Below, in pieces: positions 41,218-53,962 of a stretch of 64,000 nt of DNA; the stretch's first letter is position 1; each line of letters opens with the position of its first letter. A model generated the notes under the pieces. That model was not told where the DNA came from, made no database searches, and was given only the letters and a program-made list of their open reading frames with translations. The position numbers were made by a program, and so were the translations under genes. This DNA is from Ligula intestinalis (Eukaryota; Platyhelminthes; Cestoda; Diphyllobothriidea; Diphyllobothriidae), in assembly GCA_036362985.1 (NCBI GenBank), contig JAYGXS010000002.1, forward strand, positions 7,007,719-7,071,718, written 5' to 3'.

Positions 41218-41454
41218 TTAGTGTCTGCGACTGTCTACCATTATGAGTTCAAATGGGAATGTGAAAACGCAGACTTATAAAATTCTTGTTATTGGAGTTG
41301 CAAATGCGCCAATCAGATAATTCATAAGAGTATTTGGCGAGTGTATGTATAACTTCGATAATTATCTTCAGGCCTGTGGGATACGATGTGATCCGGCCGG
41401 ATAAAAGGCGATCTAACGTATCCTCACATGCATAAGCTAGTGGATAGTATAAGG

Positions 41455-41800
41455 CGTGAAAGGCCAGATTTGTAGGAAGAATGTATTGTGTACACAAATG
41501 AAAGGAGAGTAGATGCGATTAGATTGACTTGGGAGAGACACGTCCGCTCAGTAGGTTGACTGGGTCCCAAGTGAGGTCTAAGAGCAGTCGGGCCAGAAGA
41601 CAGAGAGAGAGCTCTTATTGGCTAGGTCAGCCTGTGATTGGTTGGACGACGTGTTGATTGACACAGTTGATGGGCAACGTGGGTGTCCTGTGTCTTGCGC
41701 CAGTAAGTGCGGCGAGCTTAACGAGCTTGAGGTCTACACGGGTGGAGGCCTCGACCGGAAAGCCAGACATCGGGACATAAACCTATTAGAGTACAAAGTC
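41455..41800 (+). repeat. R1 repeat, 5'-shortened copy
   Basis: GCCAGATTTGTAGGAAGAAT, TTGTGTACACAAATGAAAGG and GTGATTGGTTGGACGACGTG match the 31925 copy. The left end is missing. Confidence 0.65.
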
Positions 41801-42046
41801 GCTACAGGCCAATACATTTATATGTGCAGGAGTTTTATTTAAACAAGCTATCAGTAATGTTCGTTTTTTCTTACAAGCGAGTCGTGGGAATCGGGGAAGG
41901 GGTCAATAAGTGAAGGGTGGTTACGCGGGGAGGGCTTTTTGGAGCCCGTCTACGGGATATAAACAGAACGCCGATGAGTGCATGCCGCTAAGTGACTGTG
42001 GGCCAAGCCAACATTATTATACACCCGTGTCCATGCAAATGTATTG

Positions 42047-42086
42047 GCCTGACGAAAATTTATCGAGCGTATACGTGCCCTCGCCA
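42047..42086 (+). ncRNA. Degenerate hammerhead/PLE-terminal copy
   Basis: GGC-CTGACGA and the final CTCGCC are kept, but the GAA box is GAG and stem III no longer pairs. It lies in a stretch (41880-42100) resembling the PLE 3' region. Confidence 0.45.
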
Positions 42087-45000
42087 AATAATCTTCTGAA
42101 ATATTATTATTGGTTGATCAGCGTTCGCCGATCGCCAACGGAATTCAATCTTTTCGATGTGCTTTGAGGCTCATTCACGAGCCCCAGAACGACCAGTAGC
42201 GTAGTCAAATGACCCTTGGCTCCCTAATTTTCACTGGCAGTGCTCGCCTATTTTAACTTCTCGTTCCAGCAATTTGTTCTTCTGCACTAATTGTGTTCGC
42301 TGAATTATAGGCAGGAAATTTCCCTCTCAACTCAATCTCATGGCAATCTCATGGGTTCTTTATAGCATAGGAAAAAAGGCTCTATGATTAAGCCTTCGTT
42401 ATTTTCCCTTCGGTGATTCGCGTGTCATTAGGTTGTATCAAGAACATTAGGTGAACGGTGGTCTGTTTATGCGAACTTGGCAGCTTTACAATGAATAGTA
42501 AGAGCACTAACAAAGTCCCGATTTCAATCGGTGCTGATGTGCTCATTCATTCGCTCAGGAGGCGAGTAGCATAGAACAAAATCTGTTAAATCTTTAATTT
42601 CGCCGTTTCAAGAGAAATTGCGTTCACAATATTGTTTGAATCTGGCCCGCTCTCAAAGCAGCATGCCAAGTGCAAGTTACTGACGATATAACCCTTTCCT
42701 TCATGTTTAGGGTATGAGGAACCGGTACTGCGTCGCCAAATATTTCGGCAGTCCCAAAGTAATGTTTTCAGACAAGCATAGGACTTAACGAAACGGAGAA
42801 AATAAGTAATAGTGGTATTTAAGTAAAAATAAATGCCTCCGAGTTAGCTGTATTTTTTCTTAATGCTGTTACTCACCTGCGTAAACCAATCAAAATTTGA
42901 TTTCTGATGACATTAGTGATTTTTTTGGAATACATGTTCACTTGAGGAAACTTCAGTCCACTTTAAGTAGGGTTTGCGGCCAAACGCAGCTGAAGGTTTA
43001 ATTCAACCTATACTATGCTAAACTTTCTTCATGTGCATAAGATTAAAGAAAATAGCTGAGCTCAAATAAATTGTGTGCCCGCAATGTTATCATGTGTGTC
43101 ACCGGCGAAGTATCAGACAACTTCTGTAAATACGAGACGATTATCAGTATTCCAGCCGCTCGTATAAAAAGTCTGATGAGATTCTTTTATTTAAAGATAG
43201 GACAAGAAGCACCCTAGAAGCAATGATAGTACTGTTTACAAGTAGTGCGAGTAGTATGGTAGGGTAGGCTGGCGTAGATTCAAAGAAGGTATGCATATTT
43301 AAACTTGCCTGAAAGTTAAAGAACCTTAACCGAAGATGTGTTCTCTGTTTTCTATTTATAGATGATCATTGGCCAAGAGCAAAATATATTCAGCAGGAGA
43401 TCAAGGTTACGTAGAACAGAAGACAGGACAGACAACGAAGGGAAGCAGACTGAGACGCCATCATTTTTAAATATCACTACAGACACTCCACCGCTAACCA
43501 ACTTTAAACTCAAGACATTTCAGACCTAGGACAGAAGGGAACCCCAATTTAAACTTGCGTTCGCCGCAGGCTTCGATATATTTTAGAATGAGAGAACCTG
43601 CGTACTTACTTATTATCATGCTTTTGGATTTCAATTTGGATAGAGGAGAGCGCAACGTAAAATGATTTTCAATAACGGCTTACGAAAACTTCAAATTAGG
43701 GGTGGTCTTTCGGAAATTAACTCGGTTAGAAGTTGCGGAGTGTCTGTGTATGCTAATTTTACTGAAAAATCGTTACCACTTTATTTAGCAGCGGCAAAAA
43801 CATTAACGAAACCATAATCTTTGACGCATAAACTCCGAGCAGCAAATATAAGTTTTTCCTAGGATGTAGTTAAAACGCGAAGTTAACGGCCATTTTTTTT
43901 ATTTTATTCCGTATTAATTTCGGTTTGGTGGAACAAAAGCGTTGAAATATGCGATATTTGTTAAGTTTCACTTCAAGTTGGACAAAATGCGGAATTTAAG
44001 AGTAACAAAAAACTGAAAAAAGTTATGCTTGTCCACAGAAAATGACCATTGTAAGTACACATGATGTCATAAGTGCACGTGATTGGTGTGATGTACTTAA
44101 AAATTTAACTTCTGGATCTAAGTTCTTTAGAAATAAAACCTTCTTCCAAATCATAGATAATTAACTTACCCTTTCTTCAGAAGACGTGAAAGTCATTTCT
44201 TTTTAAAAACAGCATTATCAAATTCGTGTCCTTTTAAGCTTTAACATATAAATATCATATGAGCAGGAATCCCGTTGTTTCATAAAAGTCGTACTTCCTT
44301 GTCTTATGAAAATACTCTAGAGCCACAGTTCGATTAAAATATTACGATCAAGATAACTTATGCGCAAAAGATTTAATCTTTGCAATGCCTTTTCATCAAT
44401 GTTTTATTTAGAAATTTGAAGATTGAAAGCTGCTGGAAACATATTTATAATTTGATATCCAATCGAGCGCAGCTCTTCGGTAACCATTTCATTTGATATA
44501 GAATTAAGCCGAGAGAAGCAAAAAATTCTAGAGAATTAAAAATTCCCTTGTTTGGACAAGAAAATTTAGCCGTAGTAGTAAGGTAAGTTCATGAACTAGC
44601 AGTTTGCTTCCACCTTCTATCAGAAAATCTTTAAAGATGGTGCATAACGTGGGTATTTTTTCATATTGCTCTAAAAAATATTTTTTAAGGAAAAGAATCC
44701 TTCTGGTAAGGCTGCCTATCTGATCCGAATAATGTTCAATGCGGAAGTCCAATATCGATGAATACAATCTCCGATAACTTAAGAACACTATAAACAATAT
44801 GGAAACGCTCATCTGCAGAAACGGAAACGTCAGCTTATTCATAACATAGCTTTTAGCTTTGAAGCATCACTGTATTTTACAAGTTTATTTGACGATGAAT
44901 CGCGTTAAGTTTCTTTCGGCCATTGACGTAGGACCTCAAAATCCGAGAACTGTGCACTGCCTTTCCTAATTTTCATTGGGCCTTTACGAACGCCATAATC

Positions 45001-45279
45001 GCCGATAATGTCAATTTAAAGTAATTCATTCAAAAGACACGAAATTTTAATTTTCTCAAGAAATGACGTATTTCATGCGCCCTGTGGATAGACCCAGCAC
45101 CAGTAACCTGTGCGTGAATCAGTATATGGTGATGGCAGACTTTTAAGGCATCTAAAACTTTCCCTCCTTTCTACTCACCTTAGTCCTGTTCCAAAACAGA
45201 GTCAAGAAGCCCGGAGGCGAAATCGGGCGCCCTTTTTGACAAACGTGAACAATACGGCCATACGTGTCACACACGACCT

Positions 45280-45795
45280 GGCTCCCGCACGACACAGCAC
45301 GTTTTCGCACAAAGGGGTCGAAGTGTTAGACCTCACATGTTTAAAGCCCAATAAGGAAGAAGCTATCGAGTCTGACTCAAATTCAACCAGTCAGTCACTA
45401 CATTACATCCGTTAGGCTGGTTTTGATGTCTTATTTGAATCGTCAGTTGACTAGCTTCTAAGCTATGAGGTTCCGCGTGTAGTGGTATTTTGGAAGCGCA
45501 CAAGCCGCGCTATGGTTGGGAGTGTGCTGATGTGCCCTGAAGCAGGAGCTCCAGAATCTGTTCCCTCTGCCCCACATAAGCCACCGTTCTGAGTCAGTGT
45601 ATTAACTGATGCCGGGATTAGGCTAATATGGCAGTGCAGTCAGCCTACGAATGCTACAAGTGACCTAAGCCCCCGGCACGACATACCACGTTTTTACACA
45701 AAGGATGTTACTACCCGAGTCTCACATGCGTAAGCGTGCCATAAGGATCACACGAAGAAAATTCGGAAGGAATCACTTCAAACTCATATGAGAGC
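45280..45795 (+). repeat. Local direct repeat pair
   Basis: GCACGACACAGCACGTTTTC with GACCTCACATG (45286-45340) matches GCACGACATACCACGTTTTT with GAGTCTCACATG (45674-45729). The copies are about 120 bp, 385 bp apart. The 101-codon open frame here is probably repeat-borne. Confidence 0.5.
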
Positions 45796-46483
45796 TGTCT
45801 ACTGAACACCTTTGCGTGATAAGCTGGGACGAGTCCGTGTGCAATATATGAGCTTATCGGGAAATAAGCGCTGATTCTCCTTAACATACAGTCGTTTGAA
45901 ACCAAGTTTTTTCGAGGTGCATGCGATCGAGCAGGCCGCTGCGGGAATTGAATATGCGTTGACCGTGCGGACAGTTAAGGCGTGTTCGGTGGATGCATGT
46001 CAAGACACTGTGATGGGCCAGTGCTTGATTTCATTTTATGTGCAATTTCTTGTAGCTATTACATTTTGTTATTCGCGGCTGAGCAAGTTTGCAATTCTCC
46101 ATATCCCTTTGCCAATGAGACTTCCGTCCGACCTTCAAATGATTATTTACACTCTTCTGAAGGCTGTCCCCCTCCTCCCTCGAACGCTGGCCGCTCTCCC
46201 TCACTCAAATGCACGTGACTGAAGACTGCCCTCCCCCGGTCTCGACCCTTTGTTCACATTTTCACATGGTGACCACCGTAAAGGCACATTGCGGCGGCGA
46301 GCCAGTTGTCCGTTCTCCCTCCCCCTTTTGACCCAGCTGCCGCGGGTACTCCGAGGGCCACTCATCGCGCCACCCCACCACCACCGTTGACTTAAAACGC
46401 TTGCAATCCCCCCTCCTTGCCGGCACAGTATTGCTTCTGTTCACGTCCGCCCACCCTCCCCCCAATGACACTGGTGTTTTCAG

Positions 46484-46564
46484 ATCAATGAAAGCCCACA
46501 AGAACTGCCTCCTGAAATCATAGAAAAGCGGATCCACGCCCACTTGACCGACTCCCTTCGCTCT
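46484..46564 (+). CDS. Possible terminal exon of an unidentified gene
   Basis: A pyrimidine-rich stretch (CACCCTCCCCCC ... GTGTTTTCAG) is followed by a frame reading INESPQELPPEIIEKRIHAH, then LTDSLRS and TGA. The composition looks coding and the acceptor is good, but no upstream partner exon was found, and a second frame is also open over part of it. The product is unknown. Confidence 0.25.
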
Positions 46565-47772
46565 TGACTTGGAATATTCATTGTTGATGTTTGTACATTT
46601 TATCTGTTACTATTTTGCTAAATAGTACCGGACCATCTTGATATCACCATGTTATCACTGGTTTTGGCGTATGCGTGGCAGCTGGATACAGTCGGAGAAG
46701 TCAAGAGACAAAAAAAATTTGTTAGAAATTTTGAACATTACCTTTATTCATACATTTTTAAATAAATACTTGTCAACAGTTACATGATACACTCCATAAC
46801 TGGTGATTACTCACCTTTCAACCGCTAACATTGTTCGTTGTGGGCGTCGCTGACACCAAGATCTTTCCTCGTGTGGCAGTTTTGCTTGACCTGTGGTAGT
46901 CCGTGAGCAGCGTCACTGCGTTGACCCATCGTGACTTCGATTATCAAGCCTTGCAGCATAGAGTGATAATCAACCACGCGCGCGTTCTTTTTAGATCCGC
47001 TGTGAATGCCGCCCACGCTGACAGATTCTCGCTCGAGGTCGGATCCTAGCCTCACAAGCTCGAAGCCAATCAGTATGGTCTATTATCTGACTGGCTGCAA
47101 GCAACAAGGAAATGTCACCGTGCTCCCGTAAGCCCGTGCGCACAGCCACACACAACATCTGGCCTGAGAGGACTGTGAGCAACACATTTCTGCCGAGTCC
47201 TCTGTAAGTTTTTTTCTCAGATTATACACTTTCCAGGCTTACTAGTGTTCCCTGACTTCTGGCTTGGTGGAACCTCCTGTTTTCTGCCCACCACTATTCC
47301 GAATCAGGCGAAAAACTAATTTCCACTGGCTATTAGCATGCGATCGGAATGCAGATCATTGCGAATCACTAAAACTTCTGGCTTTTGTTCGCTGGTCTCT
47401 GCGCGGTGGATCAGCAAGAGACCGGCTAGGTCAGTGCGTGATATGAAGGTACGGTCACAATGAGCACAGATAAGGCCAAATTCGCGTAACAAATGGAGGT
47501 GGTGTTGACCAGCGTGGTGACTGACGAGGGCCTATTCACTTTGGCGGTAGTAGTTGTCGAAGCACTTTAGAGGGGGAGAGATGATGAAGATAAGGGTGGT
47601 GGGCGGCGGGGCATCGGGTGGTGATAGACGTTTACGACGTTTATGATTTGCTGTTGCAGTCGATATAGGGTAGGCAGCCGAGCAAGCTTCACACGAAGTG
47701 ACCAGTGACAACGGGGACTTGCAAAAAGAGGCTAAGTGTTGGCATTGTGAATGAGCGTATTGAGAAGGCTAG

Positions 47773-47815
47773 TTTGGCGAGTATACGTGAACATTCGAAA
47801 AATTCTCGTCAGGCA
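47773..47815 (-). ncRNA. Degenerate hammerhead/PLE-terminal copy
   Basis: The minus strand has CTGACGA, a 3 bp stem II (GAA/TTC) and GAA, but A15.1 is T and stem III and stem I are disturbed. It lies about 200 nt upstream of a PLE endonuclease that reads in the opposite direction. Confidence 0.45.
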
Positions 47816-47994
47816 TATTGTTCTTTTGTGTTTGGTTGGGGTGATCAGGCAGGCTTCACAGTTCCTAATGACATCAACTGAGGCGAATATTCGCCTGGAA
47901 CAGTCAGTTCCAAAAAAGCCCGTCATGATATCCTTACCATTCAAAGGTGACGACAGCGACGATTACGCTGTACGATAGAAAGGACCTACAACGC

Positions 47995-48391
47995 AGCAAA
48001 ATTAGTCTTCTTAAGTTCTACCAAAAGTATTCCATTAAAACGGCCAAAGGATGCTCTGCCATTGCACGCCACCTCCAATTGTGTTTACGAATTCACATGT
48101 AATTGCGGATGCAAATACATTGGGCGCACGCAAAGGCAACTCGCAGCCAGGGCCACTGAGCACTTGCCTAATTGGCTTTTGAAGCAAGAAGACAGAATAC
48201 CAAGGTCCTCCATTACCAAGCATCTATTAGACAGCGGTCATTCTGTCGACGTTAAAACAGCGTTTCGAGTACTTGTTCGGGCCCGAACAAACCGAATCCT
48301 GCGCTATTTAGAAGCTGCATACATACGGTGGGAGAAACCTGACCTATGCAAGCAGCTTGATCATGTCGTCAACCTCCAACTGCCCTGGTGA
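47995..48391 (+). pseudogene. PLE GIY-YIG endonuclease fragment
   Basis: Linker KSIPLKRPKDALPLHATSNC leads into VYEFTCNCGCKYIGRTQRQL, a GIY-YIG core with CxC zinc-type cysteines, then EHLPNWLLKQ, SSITKHLLDSGHSVDVKTAF and LRYLEAAYIRWEKPDLC, ending in TGA after NLQLPW. The endonuclease domain is uninterrupted here, but no RT is visible upstream. It differs from the 12.8-15.0 kb copies and is probably another subfamily. Confidence 0.85.
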
Positions 48392-50529
48392 TAGGCCATT
48401 AAATTTAATTTCCCACGTGTTTTCCGTTAACTTCTCCCATCCACTACTCCCCATATGTTGACTTAACGTTCCCGTCCTTTATCGATTAATTTTTAAACTG
48501 ACTCAGGTTCCTTGCTGTTACCAGTAATTCTGTGAGATTTACCACTCCTGTATGTGTCTTCGTTAACATTCTTATGCAACGACAAGAAGCAGCTGATGAG
48601 CTGTCTCGAAATTTGTTAATATCAATGAATTCTGCTGTTTTCGCCTGTTTTCAAGTTAATAGTTTGTTCTATGTCGTACATGAGGAGTGCAAAACAGGCT
48701 TGAAGAGTGCACAGTGACAGTAGGAACTGTGTTACAGCGGCCTTTATTCTAAGGGATGACTTGGTTTCCTAATTCCTCAGGTTATTCTTACGTCCCAGTC
48801 ATTGCGCTGGTTGACATAATCAGCTGCGTCTTGAGGAAAGTATTATGTATTCAGTTAAAAGACGTTGACTCACTGTGTGCCCGCATCTGTGGACAAGAGA
48901 ATCAAAGAGCATGTTGGAGTAAGAGAACAAATAATGACCTCACTTATATCAACTTAAGCAATAAATGTCCAAGCTGAAGATAACGAGGAAACGTCGAGGA
49001 CCGAGAAGAATGGCTTACTAATCCGAGGTTGTAGTCTGGTTGGAGAATCCACTGTTAGGAATTCGCGCAAATCCACAAACAGTTTTTCATGGAGAAACCA
49101 GTCAGTCAGGTACGCATTGCATCTATTTGACTACTCGAACCCTCGTTCTAGCCATTAGCTGAATAGGTTTCCAGTGTGCATATGTTTCAAATGATTTATT
49201 AGGATTCTTCCAGAAAAAAAAAGAGGTTAATGGCTTTCAAATATAAGTGACAAAGTATGGATGGCAATCCACAGTAAACAGTCTCGACGAAAAAGCCAGT
49301 ACTAAAAAGCGTTTCATCAGCTGATGTCATGAGAAAAATTCATCAGCACACAAATGTCCCCGAACAGCTGACACGAAATTTTGCAGGCACGTAAGGCCCA
49401 AAATTAAAGTTACTTCGCAAAGTAGGTAACTATACTTGCTACTGTCCACGAAAACCTGGATTCAAAAAGAAAAATTAGCCTTTTCGATCGGACTTCTAAT
49501 TTGGATTATGGGCAACTTCGACATGAAACGCCAATTCATAGAAGAAAGGGTAAAATATATTTGTTTTGGGGAACGATGAATTTGACCAAGTAACAATGCA
49601 ATTTGGCAATATGGAAATGGGGAATAGCTACAATTAGTAGCGGCGCCTGGGAGCTACATTAAGTAGGAGAAGTGACACATAGAATCAGCAGCGGAGGTAC
49701 GGTGAAGGAGCAGAGGTCAATTTGATATCATTCAGACATATCTTCGCGTGAAAACTCCGCAAAGGTTAACTTCCGGCCACAGGCAGTCAAGGCGGTGTGC
49801 AATTCATTCCGCACATAACAAGGCAGAGTATCAGCTAACTCCAAGGACGTATGAGCCACGTAGGTTGGAGAACACTAGCAGTCCAAAAGAAGAGAATGAA
49901 AGTCAGTTGAGAAGAGCGCATTTCTGGATAATACAAATGTACAAGAGGACAGTCCAACATCCTCCTCTTCAGATATTGTAATTTAATATAATTAATTAAT
50001 ATTAAACACCGAGAATTTATGTATATTACTACCTCCACCCACATTCATCAGTACGGAAGGCCCAACAAGCAGAATTTTGTGTGCACTTCAAATTCAAAAT
50101 ACATATTGATTAAGTAAAAACTTATACAATAAACCCCGATAGGTAAATGACTTTTTTACCATTTAACATTTTTACCATCATAGACTGTCGACCACTTGAG
50201 CTTATCTGTGCTGTCGGCTACCAGAAAAAAACTTTAGTTACGCTGTCTATTGGAATGTTAAAATACACAAACAGAAAGTGCCCTGGAACATCATTTGCCA
50301 AAAAAGTACCTCATTTGCCGGCAGTGCACACCATTTTAATTCCCTGTTTATGACTCACAAAGCGAACATATATTTCAACCTGAAGACTGTCGTGTTGGAA
50401 GATAGGCAACTATATGTGGCGCATGTAGCATGCAACATAATGCCTGAAAACGCGCCGACAGTTTTTAGTTCACAACAAGCGTCTTCTCAAGCATCTGGGT
50501 TAGCTTTCTCGAAAAAGTATTGTTTAGAG

Positions 50530-50783
50530 CAGGGTTCGGGAACGTATGGTTCGCGAGCCAGGTGTGGCTCTTTTTATGATTGCATCTGGCTCTCTCAGAT
50601 AAAATTTGAATAAGAAACTTCAGATTTTGCAATTTTGCTTCTTCCAATAAATAAATCCTGATGCTTATTATACTCACATTTAATTGAATTCAATCTTCAA
50701 ACATATTACATGGCTCTTACTGAACTATATTTCCAAATGTTTGCTTTCTTAGCTCTCTGAGTCGAAAAGGTTCCCGACCTCTG
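50530..50783. mobile_element. hAT-like MITE with perfect 8 bp target-site duplication
   Basis: Imperfect terminal inverted repeats CAGGGTTCGGGAACG (start) and, in reverse complement, CAGAGGTCGGGAACC (end) flank 254 bp without coding capacity. GTTTAGAG occurs directly on both sides (50522-50529 and 50784-50791). 8 bp duplications and CAG-type ends are hAT hallmarks. Internal GGTTCGCGAGCCAGGTGTGG recalls hAT MITEs that I associate with vertebrate genomes; that link is from memory. Confidence 0.88.
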
Positions 50784-52639
50784 GTTTAGAGCATGTTAAT
50801 GTCTCCCCCATTTTCGACGACCGCAAAACTTAACTCACTTCATTTAGCCTATGCAAAAAACAATGCAGCAAGAAGTTTGAAGATTTTATCAGTGCGGAGC
50901 TACAGATGTCAATTTATACTGCATGAGTGTCGTTTTTTTCATGCATTCTGGAAAGAGTCTACTTTACTAACGCGCTGAAATTTTTATACAGAAGAAGAAT
51001 GACTCGTCAAACAGCTTGTACGAATGAATGTACTGCCGAGAGTCGACAAGCTTGGGTTCAGAATATACAGATTATAACCATATCTAACATTGTAAATATA
51101 CTTCTTAAAAGCTCAAAATAGGAGCATGTTCATTCTTTAAATGCAAAGAATTGACAAATGATTGTACACAGTCTTCATTAAATTCTGATAACCTTTTTCT
51201 GTGCTTTGAAAATAAGCAAAAACCTAGCTTTAATTTAGTGGTGGCTAGCTTCAGTGGCTGAAAAGATGCCCACTGACAATTCAGTATACACCTGAAACTG
51301 CATGTTTCAGTGATATATCACGCTGATCAGTCATGCAAATGCATCTGAAAAACCCTGTATCGCCAAACGCAGATGAAATAATACCAGACACTGCTGAAAA
51401 AAGTCAGTCACCCAATGTCACTTCAGTCTTTAAACTCGGTCAACCTGATCTAGAACTCGTTTTTCAAGGTAAAAATCTTTCTAACAACTTAACAGCTAGT
51501 CTGACAAGCAAAAACCCTAAACACCTGGACGAGGTTGTTTAAAAACCCTTGTTTATTATCTAATTTAAATATAGTAACACACTCGCACCTGCAAACAGTA
51601 ACATCCCTCTATGCAACTAACTGACTGGGCTATGACGAGCATAAAAGTTTCCAGGACAGTTAAGGAGGTTCAGCGTCCGTAAACACATCACCCACCCCCT
51701 GATAGATGGAGACGAACGAAAATTAATCGTATATCAGCTCGACTACTTTTTCGTCCATAAGATACAAAACTGCATTGCCAGACCTAGGGCTCACAAATCT
51801 CGAGTCTCAGACAGAGAGTTGTCTATTTTACCCTGTCAATCCCTTTGAAGTAGTTGGGAATAGAAGGCTAGTTAGAAAGCTTCATTTTGTGGAAAAGCGT
51901 ATATCAGATAGAGAAGGTCTTTGGCCGTTGTACTGAAAAGTGACTACACACTGAATGAACGCTAGTAAAGGAGTTGATATGTTCAACAAAACAGATTAAA
52001 ACATAGTGACAAATCTTTCATGATTCTGAAGTAATCGATAACGAAGTTTAGTTTTCTGAAGTTTCAACTTGCATATTTCTTACGCCTATTAGTCTTCTGA
52101 TATACAAATCTACACTTACAGTAAGAAAGAATACCACCTTAAATAACGATCGAAAGGATGGTTGGCTCATTGAAAACCTAAAGTGTATTCTCTTAACGTC
52201 CACGAATTTTCCTTAAGCTTATTGTTGCGCGCATTAATAAACACCCGGTTTACCATGCTCAGAATGTGTATCATCCTATTCCTGTCCATTGATTGCTGCC
52301 CTTTTCTCTGCTTTGTTGAATTAATAGTCCTTCGTTTTAGGACATCCACTTATAGAAAATGCCATTTCGACCACATATGTGGTTTTACCCGATCATGCTT
52401 ATAACGCAAACAGAAATCCTGCAGAATTTCTTCGCCTAGTTTCCAAGTCCTAGAGCATGCGTAATAGCATTGCAACAATAGGTGCACTCGCTGACAGAAA
52501 CAATAACAATCTCAGTGCATTTCGTACCCTTGTGCCCCACCTTACCTACGTTCAACTAAATGTCCATTTAGGTTCGGGAGGTATTTACACAGGATGCATT
52601 CACTAATGAATGACAGCGAACACAGTTAACATACTTCCT

Positions 52640-53090
52640 AATCTGCCAATACAAGCGAACATCCGTGTCCCAGGAAGCAATTGAGAAGAAGAAGAAGAAG
52701 AAGAAGAAGAAGAAGAAGAAGACTCGATCGCTGGGACAATATGTTTAGTCGCCTGACGTTTCGATATCCGTCGCGAATTCGTCATCAGAGACATGAGTAG
52801 CTACTCATGCATTCACTAATGAATGACAGCGAACGCAGTTAACATACTTCCTAACCGTTTACAACATCAAACGCATGCTTTCGTGCACTGTTTAGCCCGT
52901 CCCAGGCTTGGCAATGAGTAGGAATCATGCAACTGAAATTATGAACCTCATGGATCCAGTGATAAACAGTAACGACGAGAAAGACGCGATCTCTGGGACG
53001 ATAGTTTTATTCTGAGCTTTCGGTTCCACACGAGAAGCCATCGTCAAAGAAAATGAGAAGGCAGCAAGCTTCTGTGGTTTTCCGTCTGCA
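52640..53090 (-). repeat. PLE-terminal repeats with (GAA)n microsatellite
   Basis: 52640-52765 contains the same CCAATACAAGCGAACATCCG unit and GACTCGATCGCTGGGACAAT motif as 36.5 kb, with a pure GAA/AAG run at 52685-52721. 52976-53085 holds a related terminus (GACGCGATCTCTGGGACGAT ... CCATCGTC) that matches 37420-37500. A 50 bp direct repeat around 52585-52640 and 52805-52855 (CATTCACTAATGAATGACAG) flanks the first unit. Confidence 0.6.
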
Positions 53091-53854
53091 TTATTTACCA
53101 ACTACTGAAACGGATAGGGTAGACGCCTTCTAAAATACGAACTTTCAGCCAGGACTAACCCAAATGGGACTGTTTGCTGGTAAAGACAGACTCCACAAGT
53201 TGCTTTGACCAGAAGGATTTCAAAAGTTTCGCCTTGACATTGACCGTTCGCTAAGTGGCTTTGCGGTTCCGGAGGCACTTTCCGACTCTCACGCCCCGCC
53301 GTAGCGGATGACAGCATGGGCAGATCGATAATGGATATCGTGACTGTCACATGCACATCGCATGGGGTGTATTCCCAGCCCAAGATAGGTGATAGTCAAA
53401 AGGGTGGGGGAGCTACCTTGTAAGAACGATCATCATCGGAACACTAGCTTTTGTGCTGACTTGGGACTGCGTGGCATTGCAACACAGGAGCGACGGCGAG
53501 TTGTAAACAGTGGGGAAGGGGGTGAATCTCGGCCATACCGGCTATGCCCGGCGCTGCCTTAATTCAGCACTTCACTCACATGTGAGAAAGCCTGCAGCCT
53601 ACGCCCTGGGAGACTAGGCACAAACTTTGCGCCGACTGAAGCCAGATTAAGAACAAGCTTTAGAGCTGCCCTAATCCAATGCTACACTGCAACGTGAGAT
53701 AGAGGAAGCGTCTGTACCCACCGGAGGATCAGGCTTCGGCCGTAGCCATGAGTTCAGCCAGCGTTGTTAGTGCATTCAACTAAGTAACTTACTCTAAGTG
53801 TCAAATTTGACTTAAGGCATGCATGTAAGTATGTATGTAGGTCTCACCGTGCCC

Positions 53855-53962
53855 TGTAAATTTAATCACACTTGGGTCGATTGTCTTGCCCAGCTTTACT
53901 GCATGTATGAAATCCACCAATACGGATGCAGTAAGCTGACTGCCATGCAGCAGTTCTTAAGT
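53855..53962 (+). repeat. Body of the 36 kb SINE-like unit, further copy
   Basis: TTAATCACACTTGGGTCGAT and TGAAATCCACCAATACGGAT match the reverse complement of 36130-36195. No tRNA-like head is visible here. Confidence 0.55.

Larger units (their letters stand above)
35749..46483. other. Repeat and AT-rich region after gene 1
   Basis: Apart from the SINE pair, PLE fragments, palindrome, TIR element and R1 copy listed separately, no gene is supported. 42200-45000 is AT-rich; it contains a 104-codon minus-strand open frame (44528-44842) starting MNKLTFPFLQMSVSILFIVF that I do not recognise. Confidence 0.5.

Noticed and set aside
52735..52795. Minus-strand CTGATGA ... GAAACGTC that looks like a hammerhead core
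   Set aside because: Stem II would close with C-C and stem III cannot place a U16.1 with a paired 16.2. I could not fold it, unlike the 12.8 and 15.0 kb copies.
53102..53383. 93-codon minus-strand open frame as the missing decarboxylase exon or a PLE RT
   Set aside because: Its sequence matches neither the decarboxylase C-terminus nor an RT block that I can recognise.
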